From the NCBI GenBank assembly GCA_963383645.1, contig OY726557.1, positions 129,103,174 to 129,167,173 of the forward strand: DNA of 64,000 bases, given 5' to 3'. The stretch comes from Muscardinus avellanarius. Its lineage: Eukaryota > Chordata > Mammalia > Rodentia > Gliridae. The position numbers and the translations under genes were made by a program. Below, piece by piece: positions 34,500 through 43,959 of this stretch (positions within the stretch are counted from its first letter, which is position 1; each line of letters opens with the position of its first letter). The notes below the pieces were generated by a model. That model was not told the DNA's origin. It made no database searches and saw only the letters and a program-made list of their open reading frames with translations.

Positions 34500-35023
34500 T
34501 TTGTGAGAGGCCAGTAGGTACTGTTAAGTAGAATTCTTGTAGGTTGGTCATGGGTAGTTTATTATAGACCCTGCTAGGATTGCAAATAACTGAGATGCAC
34601 TAGAAAGCAGATTTTCAAGTTGAGGTGTCCCTGCCATGGGAAGGCCACTGAAGTCAAGGCATGACAAGCAGAATCATTGAGGAAAAATGATCTCAGAAGG
34701 TGGGGGGGGGGGCACGTGATCAGGTCTTGGGGAGAGGATAATATAATGTGGTCCCAACCTGGATGCTGTAGAGGCCATTTTATTGTTGTTAAACTCAGCG
34801 CTCTTTGTGATAGCTACACACACTATCAGCTTGATTTTACATGGCTGGATTTTACATGGCTGGCTTTTTTTCATGGAATCTCTTCCGCCCCAAAATGAGG
34901 TTCTTTGTCAAGAAGACTAGCTCATTTTATTTTAAAAGTAGGACGACATATTTTAAGACATATTTCCTCTGTAGGTGTCCTCAACAGAGCTAAAGGATCC
35001 TATTTGTAAGAATGGGAAAAGAC
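34500..35023. other. Unique intronic sequence
   Basis: Contains a G tract near 34702-34711 and a duplicated TTTTACATGGCTGG (about 34836 and 34850). No exon recognised. Confidence 0.45.
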
Positions 35024-35025
35024 AA

Positions 35026-35717
35026 GCCGGGTGTGGTGGCACACACTTGTAATCCCAGTACTTGGGAGGTTTGGACAGAAGGATTGTGGGTTAGCAGCCA
35101 GCCTCAGCTACTTAGTGAGGCCCTTTGGAACTCAGTGAGACTCTCTTTCAAAATAAAGAATAAGCTGGGTGTGGTGGTGCGTGCTTTTAATACCAGCATT
35201 TGGGAGGCTGAGACAAGAGAATCACGGTTCAAAGATAGCCTCAGTTACTACTTAGTGAGGCCCTCTGCAACTCAGTGAGACCCTATTTCAAAAAATAAAG
35301 AATAAAAAATGGGGCTGTCATGTAGCTTGGAGGTAGAATGCCCCTGAGTTCCATCTCCAGTACTGCAAAAAAAAAAAAAAAAAAGAATAAAAGAATAAAA
35401 ATTAATAGGGCTGGGAATTTGGGAGGCTGAGACAGGAGGCTCACAGTTCGGGAACAGCCTCAGCTACTTAGTGAGACCCTATTTAGGGGAAGGGGGTATA
35501 GCTTGGAGGTCTAATGCCTCTGGGTTCCATCCCCAGACCCACAAAAAAAAAAAAAAATAGGGCTAGGAGTGTTGGTCAGAGATAGAATGCCCGAGTTCAA
35601 TACCCAATACCCCAATTAAAAAAAAAAAAAAAAAAACTCTGCTTCAAAATTAAAAAAAAAAAAATTAAAAAGGCCGGGAGTTGTAGCTCAGAGGTCCTCA
35701 GTACCACCAAAAAAAAA

Positions 35718-35749
<32 letters not shown>

Positions 35750-35756
35750 AAAAAGA
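35026..35756 (+). mobile_element. Cluster of nested plus-strand B1-dID SINEs and ID units
   Basis: An outer B1 (35026-35165) is followed at its linker by a full inner copy (about 35166-35400). A 5'-deleted copy comes next (about 35408-35555). Two ID-like units (35560-35620 and 35670-35706) and a long A-rich tract (35708-35755) complete it. Exact nesting is ambiguous because all units share one orientation. Confidence 0.78.
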
Positions 35757-36189
35757 TGCTTGAGCATCTCCGCTGGTAGATGCTCCTGAGAAGTCTTCTA
35801 TGGTTCTGTTATTCGGACACCTGCCTGTTTATTCGATATTTCACAAACTGACTTAATAACTATCTCATGTAGCATGAGAATGACATTTTTACTCAGGAGA
35901 ACCACATCATCAGTTCTGATTCATTATGAAACCACCTCGGTTGAGGAGCGAGAGGCAGGGTACCAGCAGGTCTGACATCTAATCTCATTGTTTTCAAGGG
36001 CACCACCCACAACAAGTTCCTGCCCAGCGGGTCTCTTCACCAGAACCTTCACCTGCTGCAGTGGAGATGAGCGGGCGCCGGGCAAGCAGCACACCCCCAC
36101 TATCATGGTTTCAAGGAAACCGGGGGACAGTTTCTCACCCACTCATCCTACCTGTGATTGTTGAAAGAAACTAACAATACATCACACAC
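35757..36189. other. Unique intronic sequence
   Basis: No recognised repeat or exon. Confidence 0.4.
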
Positions 36190-36355
36190 CTGTGGGTGCC
36201 AGCTGATACACTAAGCATCATACAGGCAGGGTCACTCTTAATCCTCACCATAATCTTGCAAGAATACTATTTTATCTCCATTTCACAGAAATGCACACTG
36301 AGACTTAAGAGGACAAGTAAATATCCAAAGTTCACATAGCTGATAAAATGATGGA
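36190..36355 (-). mobile_element. MIR SINE
   Basis: Read on plus: CTCTTAATCCTCACCATAAT, ATTTTATCTCCATTTCACAG and AATATCCAAAGTTCACATAG, the reverse of the MIR order. Confidence 0.8.
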
Positions 36356-36357
36356 AA

Positions 36358-36592
36358 TAGCCAGGCATGGTGGTGCACACTTGTAATCCCAGTACTTGGG
36401 AGGCTGAGGCAGGAGGATTGCAGGTTCGCTGCCACCAAATACACAGACTAAAAAATCTGACCGGGAGTGTAGTTCAGAGGTAGAATGCCCCTGGGTTCCA
36501 TCCCCAGTACCACTAAAATAAATGATTAATAATATAAAGGACTGGCAGTATTGAGTGCATCTAAATTCGATCCTCTGTACCAAAAAAAAAAA
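36358..36592 (+). mobile_element. Internally deleted B1-dID SINE plus an extra ID
   Basis: TAGCCAGGCATGGTGGTGCA to CCATCCCCAGTACC, with a gap in the second half of B1 (after GCAGGTTCGCTGCC). A degraded ID (about 36530-36580) and A run follow. Confidence 0.85.
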
Positions 36593-36627
36593 AGTGTGTA
36601 AGTATATATATACCACTAAAAAAATTT

Positions 36628-36842
36628 TCTTTTTCTTTTGGTGGTGATACCGGGGAATGAACCCAGGGGCATTCTACCTCTGAGCTGTACCCCAGCCCTA
36701 TTTTACTCTTTATTTTGAAACAAGGTTTCACTAAGTTGCAGGGGCCTCACTAGGTAGCTGAGGCTGGCTGCCAACCTGTGATCCTCCTGTCTCAGCCTCC
36801 CAGGTACGGGGACTGTATGTAAGTGTGTACCATCACACCAGA
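36628..36842 (-). mobile_element. B1-dID SINE
   Basis: TGGTGATACCGGGGAATGAA to GTGTACCATCACACCAGACT. Confidence 0.9.
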
Positions 36843-37019
36843 CTCACTGAAATAGGATTCATCTTGACACTGAGTTTTGTGCACCCCCCAACACACACAC
36901 ACAGTTACGTGCCTAGCTCATCTAGTCCAGTTATGAAGAAAAAATTGGATTCGAGTCATGAGTGTAAAGGTGAAGAGGAGACAAAAAATACCGAGAGTGC
37001 TTTAAAAGAAGAACAAGGC

Positions 37020-37239
37020 AGCTGGGAGTGGTGGCACACTGCTCGTAATCCCAGCATTTGGGATGCTGAGACAGGAGGATTGAAGGTTTGAGGCCAGCCT
37101 CAGCTACTTACTTAGTGAGGCCCTTTGCAACTCCGTGAGACCCTGCTTCAAAATAAAAAATAAAAAAGTAGGGCTGTGGATGTAGCTTGGAAGTAGAATG
37201 CCCCTGGGATCCAACCCCCCCCCCCAAAAAAAACCTAAA
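37020..37239 (+). mobile_element. B1-dID SINE with target-site duplication
   Basis: Flanks AACAAGGC at 37012-37019 and 37240-37247. The ID end has a C-run expansion (about 37215-37225). Confidence 0.92.
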
Positions 37240-37247
37240 AACAAGGC

Positions 37248-39463
37248 TTTATGACTGAATATAGGAGATGAAGGAAAGAAGAAAAAAAATCCAAGCCACC
37301 ACATAGATCACTTGTTTTTATAATACTGAAAGTGGTGAGTTCAGTGACATAAATAAGGAGAGAGAGAAAACGTCACTTTGAGTTGGGGTAGGAGGAGGAT
37401 GGCGGAGCAAGCTGGTGGAGAAGTCCCAAGGTGGGTGCATTGATAGAAGACGAGAAAGAATAAAATTAGAGCTCACTGCATAAGAATCCAGATAGAGCCA
37501 AGACTCAAGGCGAAGGACGTATTAAAAAGGGAAGGGAACCCAAACGAGTCTGCCAAGTGGCCCAGTCAGGAGAAAGGAGGGACCAACCAAGACAACAAAG
37601 AAGTACCAGCTGAAGACAGAGGACAAGCTTTAAGCACCAGGGGGTGGTTGCAAGTGGCCACTGAGAAAAGCTGGCAGCCAGGAAGCCATGAGTGACCAAT
37701 CCCTTGGCACCTCGGAGAAGCCCATCTCGGCCCTACTCCATCACCCCCACGGTGATGCGCTGCCCAGCAACAGCGCAGCTCCCCCTTCTTCTCTCCGGAG
37801 AAGCTACCAAAGGGCTCAATACCCCACCTACACAGTCTGAGAAATGAAGAATGCCAAGATCTAGTGTCTGGAAACCACCAGGACAAAGACACGCCCTCCT
37901 CCCTGCCCTGCTCGAAGGCAGGGCCAGCTCCAGCAGCCACTCCCACAGCCGGCCACTTCTGCTGTCCCTGCGGCGCAGCCTCCCTGGCCTGTGCCCTCAA
38001 CCTAGCTCCACCGCTCAGTGCTTCAGGGCCTGACACTGGCCCTTCCCCTGGCCATCTCCCCTTCTCCACTGCCTAAGTCACGTCTTCCCCTCCTTCATTC
38101 AGTCTTGCCGCATCTCCAAACCATTCCATTTGCTCATAGTCTTCCTTCTCTCTGTTCCTAAAGTATCAAAAAACTGGAAAAGGGGGAATAGGGGAATACT
38201 TTCATGACACCAAATCCCAGACATACAGAGTCAGTGTGGGAGCGGTGCTCCAGCTCGCTGCGGCTTCATCCCGCAGCTTGCCACGGCCGCTGGCAGGCTG
38301 GGGGTTTGCTATGTAACTCGCTCTCTCCCTCCCCACCTTCTGTCCACGCCACTCAGGGCAAAAACCGTCACAAACATAGCAGGGACAATGACTACTTCTA
38401 AATGCCGCTGCTTCCTAAGCTTTAGTCCTGGTGAAGCCGACTCAACGCTGGACATGCGTGTGCACCGTGTTCTGCCATCCACAGGGGCGACTTTGTCCTA
38501 CTCCCTAGGAAGGTCAGAGATGCTTTGAGCGCTCTCACAGAAAGACAGGAGACTATCAATCAGACATCTGGAGTTCAAGTCCTGCTCTATCACCAAGGAG
38601 TGACGTCACCACGGGCCTTTCCCTCAACTTCCCTAAGCTGCCAGTCTGCAAGCTGCTAGCCAGCCCTGAGGCTCTATTTTGCTGATCCACCCACATTCTT
38701 TCTCCTGACCTTGGGACTGATGACCTTCATCAGATCAACAGCCATGCCATGCCAGGGAAGGGAAGTTCACCGAGCCAACAAGTTGTCAAGAGTCACAATG
38801 AGGATGTGCAACATACACATCTTCTTATTAAAGGCTTAGCACTGCCTTCATCCTTCCCTAAAATCACACTTAAACAATGCCACCACATTCCACACGTCCT
38901 AGAAGAGAGGGATGCTCAGGAAGTACTTAGGCACTGAGCAGTCATGGGGGTGCTCACATGGAGTAAAACATCTTGCAAGGCACAGGCCGTTTCTCAGCTT
39001 AACACCTTTCACTTTGGGACGGGCAGTCACCCCTTGACACTGACCTGACCGGCTCCACAGACTTCTATTTAGCCTCGTCTTCCTCAACTTCCTTCCTCAC
39101 CCTGGAAGGGGCTGCATGGGGCAGCCGCCTTGCACTGACTGCTGGCACTTGACAGGTGAAGCTGGTTGGCAATGCTCAGGTGAGCACTTAGCCTCAGAAG
39201 GAGGCGCATCTTCAGCCCCTCTGCTCAGGAGAGCAGGTCCATCCTCCTCCCAGGAGAGGCAGGAGGGAGGGAGGGAAAGCAGGCCCCCACCTGCTCCCCT
39301 GAGTATGGCTATCTAGGAGGACAGAGGAGGGCGGTGCAGCCACCAGGAGAGGCAGGAACAGACAAAATAGGAAACTCTCAAAGGGCAATTTAATTTTAGA
39401 CTCAAGGCCAGGAAATTCTTTTTAAACAATAAGAGTGATAGCCTTGGTGAAAGGGCAGCACTG
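37248..39463. other. GC-rich, repeat-poor intronic stretch
   Basis: About 2.2 kb without squirrel SINEs, GC-rich at 37600-38070. An old MIR (38545-38645) is the only repeat recognised. Long open frames exist on both strands at 37.6-38.1 kb but resemble no known protein. Possibly regulatory; nothing specific is shown. Confidence 0.45.
38545..38645 (+). mobile_element. MIR SINE fragment
   Basis: GACATCTGGAGTTCAAGTCC, TGCTCTATCACCAAGGAGTG and CCCTCAACTTCCCTAAGC match the MIR middle region. Confidence 0.6.
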
Positions 39464-39478
39464 ACACTGCGGGTTTCT

Positions 39479-39711
39479 TTGGTTTTGTTGTTTGTGGCGT
39501 GCTGGGGATTGAACCCACTCATTCTACTACTGAGCTACACCCCCAGCACTTTTTAAGTTTTTCTTTGGAAACAGGGTCTCACTAGGTTGCTGAAAGTCTC
39601 TCTAGGTGGCTAAAAGTCGACACTCAATTACTGAGGCTGGTCTTGAACCTGTGATCCTCCTGTCTCAGCCTCCCAAGTATTGGGTTTACAAGCCATGTGC
39701 CACCACACTCA
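39479..39711 (-). mobile_element. B1-dID SINE, first of a same-site pair
   Basis: TTTGTGGCGTGCTGGGGATT to TGCCACCACACTCATG. Left flank ACACTGCGGGTTTCT (39464-39478), right flank TGCAGGTTTCT (39712-39722). Confidence 0.9.
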
Positions 39712-39722
39712 TGCAGGTTTCT

Positions 39723-39764
39723 TTTTCTTTTCTTTCTCTCTCGCGTTATCTCTCTCTCGCGTTA

Positions 39765-39818
<54 letters not shown>

Positions 39819-40021
39819 CTTTCTTTGTGGCACTAGAAATTGAATCTAGGGGCCTTCTATCTCTAAGCTACATCCCAGCCCTGTTTTAGTTTGCACATTT
39901 TGAAACAGGGTCTCATTAAGTTGCAGAGAACCTCACTAAGTTTCTGAGGCTACAAACCTGCAATCCTCCTGTCTCAGCCTCCCAAGTACCAGGATTACAG
40001 CTGTACACCACCACACCCAGC
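39723..40021 (-). mobile_element. B1-dID SINE, second of a same-site pair, with (CT)n
   Basis: The T-tail side has grown into a pyrimidine tract, including a duplicated TCTCTCTCGCGTTATC and a (CT)n run (39767-39815). The body follows from TGTGGCACTAGAAATTGAAT. Right flank ACACTGCGGGTTTCT (40022-40036) is identical to 39464-39478. Confidence 0.9.
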
Positions 40022-40036
40022 ACACTGCGGGTTTCT

Positions 40037-40667
40037 AAGAGAAAAAAAGTGTGAAGCGCAGAGCAGCAAGGGCTGCGGAAAGGAGAATCTCTAAGTGTGC
40101 CCTTGATGGACCTGTGGCTGGCTTCCGTAGGATCGCCTGTTTAGCATGCCAAGATGGCAGCGAGGCATCGGACAGCCACAGGGCCACCTCATGCCAGTTC
40201 CCAGCCTCTGCTCACAGCAGACACCTGAGCGCACCAGGACCTGGCTCACAGCAGGCACCAGCTGAGACACGGAGGCCATGAAGTGTGGAAAGGGCCTCTG
40301 GGCTTCAGCCCACAACTAGAGCACCTGGTGCCAGCATGTGTCTGCTCCGTGCTCTCTGGACCTCACGCAGCTTGAAACCTTCAGACTCAGAGTGACTGAC
40401 AGGCCATCCTGTGATGTGGAGATGAACAGAAAGACCACCTCCGAGCCTGGTGATGGGATATGGTTAGGAGGACCTGTGCTTTAGACTACCCAGCATGGTG
40501 ATTTGCTCAGTGGCCTACAGTGTAGAGTTTTGAGTCTTTCATGGGTCAGGGAAGGCCAATCTCTCATAACTAAGGCATATGGTATATGAATGAAAGCTGG
40601 CTGGAAGTTCTAATATACTACCAAATAGCTAAGTAAAAACAAGTAAGATGAACTCAGTAATAAGGAG
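40037..40667. other. Unique intronic sequence
   Basis: No exon or repeat recognised. The short open frames are not protein-like. Confidence 0.4.
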
Positions 40668-41052
40668 TTGCTATGATCTGAATGTGTGCCCCCAAAATAC
40701 AGATGTTAAACTTTATCACCAAAGTGATAGTGATAAAAGGTGGGGCCTCTAAGAGGTAAGTCTTGACGGTGGAGTCTCACAAATGGGACTAGGCCCCTTT
40801 TAACAGGGCTTGAAAGCTGGGTTTAGCCCAACTCATTCTTCTGGCCACTTGGGGACACTTCTGGCCTTCTTGAGGCCACAGCAACATGGTGCCGTGTTGG
40901 AAGGAGAGATTGGACCCCTCACCAGACGCAGAACCTGCTTGATCCTTGACTTCAATAGTCGCAGCCTCCAGGGCTGTGAGCAATAGCTTTCTGTTCTTTA
41001 TAACGCATCCAGTCTCAGGTGCTTCCTCAGAGCAACACACAGAGACTAAAAT
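40668..41052 (+). mobile_element. MLT1-type MaLR solo LTR
   Basis: TATGATCTGAATGTGTGCCC, AAAAGGTGGGGCCTCTAAGA, CCCCTCACCAGACGCAGAAC, GTCGCAGCCTCCAGGGCTGT and AACGCATCCAGTCTCAGG follow the MLT1 LTR in order over its full length. No internal gene sequence adjoins it. Confidence 0.88.
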
Positions 41053-41240
41053 GGGAGTATTCTAAGCCAGTAGTCAGGAGATTTGGGCCTTACACCATAC
41101 CTTGTCAGCTCTGGCAAACTTGGATGGTTCATTTAACCTTTCAGGATACTAGTTTCCTGATATTTTTACATGGTCTTGGCTAACTGAATTTTTCTAGTTT
41201 GTGTTCATTGAACCCTACTTCAAAGGAGGCTAGAAAAAAT
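41053..41240 (+). mobile_element. Possible MIR fragment
   Basis: TAGTCAGGAGATTTGGGCCT, then TGGCAAACTTGGATGGTTCA and TTTAACCTTTCAGGATACTA loosely follow MIR order. Confidence 0.4.
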
Positions 41241-41263
41241 TATACATATATATAATCTTTTTT

Positions 41264-41462
41264 GTGGTACTAGGGATGGAATCTAGGGGCATTTTACCTC
41301 TGAGCTACACTCCCAGCCCTATTTTTTATTCTTTATTTTGAAACAGGGTCTCACTAAATTGCAAAGGGCCTTGCTAAATAACTGAGGCTGTCCACAAACT
41401 GTGATCCTCCTGTCCCAGCCTCCCAAATGCTCGGATTATAAGCGTGCGCTACCACACCCAGC
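41264..41462 (-). mobile_element. B1-dID SINE with perfect 16-bp target-site duplication
   Basis: ATATATAATCTTTTTT lies at 41248-41263 and 41463-41478. Full body between. Confidence 0.95.
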
Positions 41463-41478
41463 ATATATAATCTTTTTT

Positions 41479-42224
41479 TTCCCTTCAATTTCTCTGACTA
41501 CCATAAAGAGTAATGAATTTAAATAACTTCCATAAACATGCTTCAAACAATTTCCCCAAACATAAAGCTGTCCCCATCCCAAACAACAAGGGGGAAAAAA
41601 ATCCTAATCTGGTTTTTATTTAACTTCTACATTGCTTTCTTTGTTCTCACTTTTCTAATCCTAAATGCCTTACCCATTGCTCTCCAGGAGTCCCCTAGAG
41701 GAGGAAAAGGCATCTGTTCTGTTTCACAGTCAGCAGCACAATTGCTGCCTAAGCAGCTCAGAGGTCACAGGGTGATTCTCCTGGGAACAGGTCCAAGGCT
41801 GGACTCCTGAGGCCTGCAGGCTGGGGGTGAAGAGAGGGCCAGGGCCAGGGCCAAGGGTAAGAAGAGAGTGCCTCCCAAGGAGGCCCAATTAAACTGCAAT
41901 TACTCAAGATAGGAGAACCAGGTCTGTTTACACAATGGGGCTGTAAACCACCAGCCTGTGACAAGAGAACTTTGATCTGGTGGCAAGAAAATGGTTTCTC
42001 ATGCAGGGTAGTGATGGAGCAAGGAGATTTCCCAATAAGAATGTCTCCATCCCTCCCCAGGAACCCCGTCTAGTTCTGGCAACACCCTTGTATGAACAAC
42101 AAAGAGAAATATCTGTATTCCTATTCCAAGTACCCATTTAATATGATAGAATAGTCCAGAAGAAAGAGAGAAGATGTATTGAATAAGAGGAAGAAGGAGT
42201 GAACCGAGGTCATTTTTCGGAGGT
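41479..42224. other. Unique intronic sequence
   Basis: No exon recognised. A GGGCCA/GGCCAA repeat patch occurs at about 41836-41855. Confidence 0.4.
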
Positions 42225-42415
42225 TTTGACAAACATTTTCTCACTTAAGCCTCACAGTGACCTTCCGTATTAGGTTATACTGTGCCTATTTTATAGAAGA
42301 GAATGCTCAGGTCTAGCCAGATTAAGTAGTTTGCCTTAAGGTTACATGGCTAAAGAGTAAGAGACTAGAAATCACCTAGGTATTCCTAACTCTAAAGCCC
42401 CAGTACTTACCATTA
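42225..42415 (-). mobile_element. MIR SINE
   Basis: Read on plus: TTCTCACTTAAGCCTCACAG, GTGCCTATTTTATAGAAGAG, GATTAAGTAGTTTGCCTTAA and GGTTACATGGCTAAAGAGTA. Clear reversed MIR. Confidence 0.85.
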
Positions 42416-42427
42416 CTATTGTCTGGG

Positions 42428-42693
42428 ATGCTGCTATGGTTTGAACGTCTCCTCCAAAACTTACAAGAATAAGACGTGATTTCGTAGCCAGGTGCGTTGC
42501 TGCATGGCTGTAACCCCAGTCAGTACTTGGGAGGCTGAGACAGAATGTTTGCAGGTTTAAGGCCAGCCTTCAAAATTTAACAAGGCCCTCAGCAACTTAG
42601 CAAGACCCTGTTTTCAAGTAAAAGTAAAACAGAGGTAAGAGTGTAGCTAGGAAGTAGAATGCCCTTGGGTTCAAGTCCCCAGTAAAATACACA

Positions 42694-42735
<42 letters not shown>

Positions 42736-43018
42736 ACTTAGTGACATGAATGCATCCTCATTAGCAATGGGTTCCTGATAAAAAGGAGAGACTCGGGCCC
42801 CCTTCCCTGCCTTGCTTTCTTACTCTCTTACACTCTCTGGCCATGTGATTCCTTCTGCCACATCAAGATGCAGCAAGAAGGCCCTCACCAGACACAGCCT
42901 CATGATCTTGAATTTCAAAGCTTCTAGACCCATGAGCCAGATAAATGTCTTTCCTTTAAAAAGTAACCCAGTCTCAAGTATTTTCTTCAAGCAGCAGAAA
43001 ATAAACTAAGACAGATGC
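42428..43018 (+). mobile_element. MLT1-type MaLR LTR interrupted by a SINE
   Basis: TGCTATGGTTTGAACGTCTC starts the LTR. After the SINE it resumes with CTCATTAGCAATGGGTTCCT, GGCCCTCACCAGACACAGCC and AGTAACCCAGTCTCAAGTAT, and ends AATAAACTAAGACAGA. It has the same orientation as the LTR at 40668. Confidence 0.87.
42486..42733 (+). mobile_element. B1-dID SINE inside the MLT1-type LTR, ending in (CA)n
   Basis: GTAGCCAGGTGCGTTGCTGC to TTCAAGTCCCCAGTAAAATA, then a CA microsatellite (about 42697-42733). Confidence 0.9.
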
Positions 43019-43661
43019 ATTCCACAGCTGCCTGGCCCAGGGCTAACGGCTCCATCTAAGATCTGGTATAAAAGAAACAGGTGTGAGATGGGTCTGTCTT
43101 CTTCCCTGCCAGAGGGTCTGAAGGTAGAAATAGAATTAAGTGTATAAACCAGTCAGTTGATGGGGTAACCAATCAACCAGGGAAGGGAGAAAGAAAAAGT
43201 ATATAAGGAGATCTGCCCAAACTATGGAGAGATGGGCAAGATCCATAGTCTATCTCAAAAGATCTCGTGCCCCTACAGGGCTTGTGTCTGAGGGCCTTAG
43301 TTCAGAGCTCATGTTCACTAGGCACATGGTGAAGCCTCATGGCAGAGCCATTCATTGCCTTTGCTGGCACCAACTCAACATTCAGCCAAGCCTGCAGGTG
43401 CCACTGCACAGAAAGGATGGAGCTAATGCCCAGGACCTGCAAATGGCTGCTACTCCCCTCCTCGTGTCCAGCCGAGCCAACGCCCAGCAAGCACTTGGGC
43501 ATTTCTCCACCACCTTATCCATTCTGTGATCATGTGTCTAGATTAGCCCTGGCTTCATGTCATTTTATTCTACACAGAGTAATTAAGCGCCAAAAGAATA
43601 ATATGCTCTCATTTTTATAAATTGAAGTGTTTTATATAATAAACTCACAAGTATTTTTGGT
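43019..43661. other. Unique intronic sequence
   Basis: No exon or repeat recognised. Confidence 0.4.
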
Positions 43662-43733
43662 TCTTTTTGGTACTGAAGATTGAACTCAGGGTCACTCTAC
43701 CACCAAGCTATATCCCTAGTCCTTTTAAAATAT

Positions 43734-43765
<32 letters not shown>

Positions 43766-43955
43766 TTTCAAGAAACTGGGGGGGTTGAACCCAAGGGCAT
43801 TCTACTTCTAAGCTATACCCCAGCCCTACTTTTTATTCTTTACTTTGAAATTGGGTCTCACAAAGTTGCGGAGGGCCTCACTAAGTAGCTGAGGCTGGCC
43901 AGGAACCTACTCAGCCTCCCATGTACTGGGATTACAGGTATAGGCTAACCATGCC
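43662..43955 (-). mobile_element. ID unit, (TTTA)n and B1-dID SINE in tandem
   Basis: A lone ID (TTTGGTACTGAAGATTGAAC, to 43722), a (TTTA)n microsatellite (43727-43763), then a copy whose ID half (GGGGTTGAACCCAAGGGC) is followed by a slightly shortened B1 half. Confidence 0.85.
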
Positions 43956-43959
43956 CTCT

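Noticed and set aside
35166..35756. Regularly spaced similar units resembling a repeat array
   Set aside because: The units are SINE and ID copies with A-rich spacers. CRISPR arrays do not occur in a mammalian genome.
37566..38069. A 167-codon minus-strand open frame in a GC-rich stretch
   Set aside because: No recognisable domain, no flanking splice pattern, and overlapping frames on the other strand.
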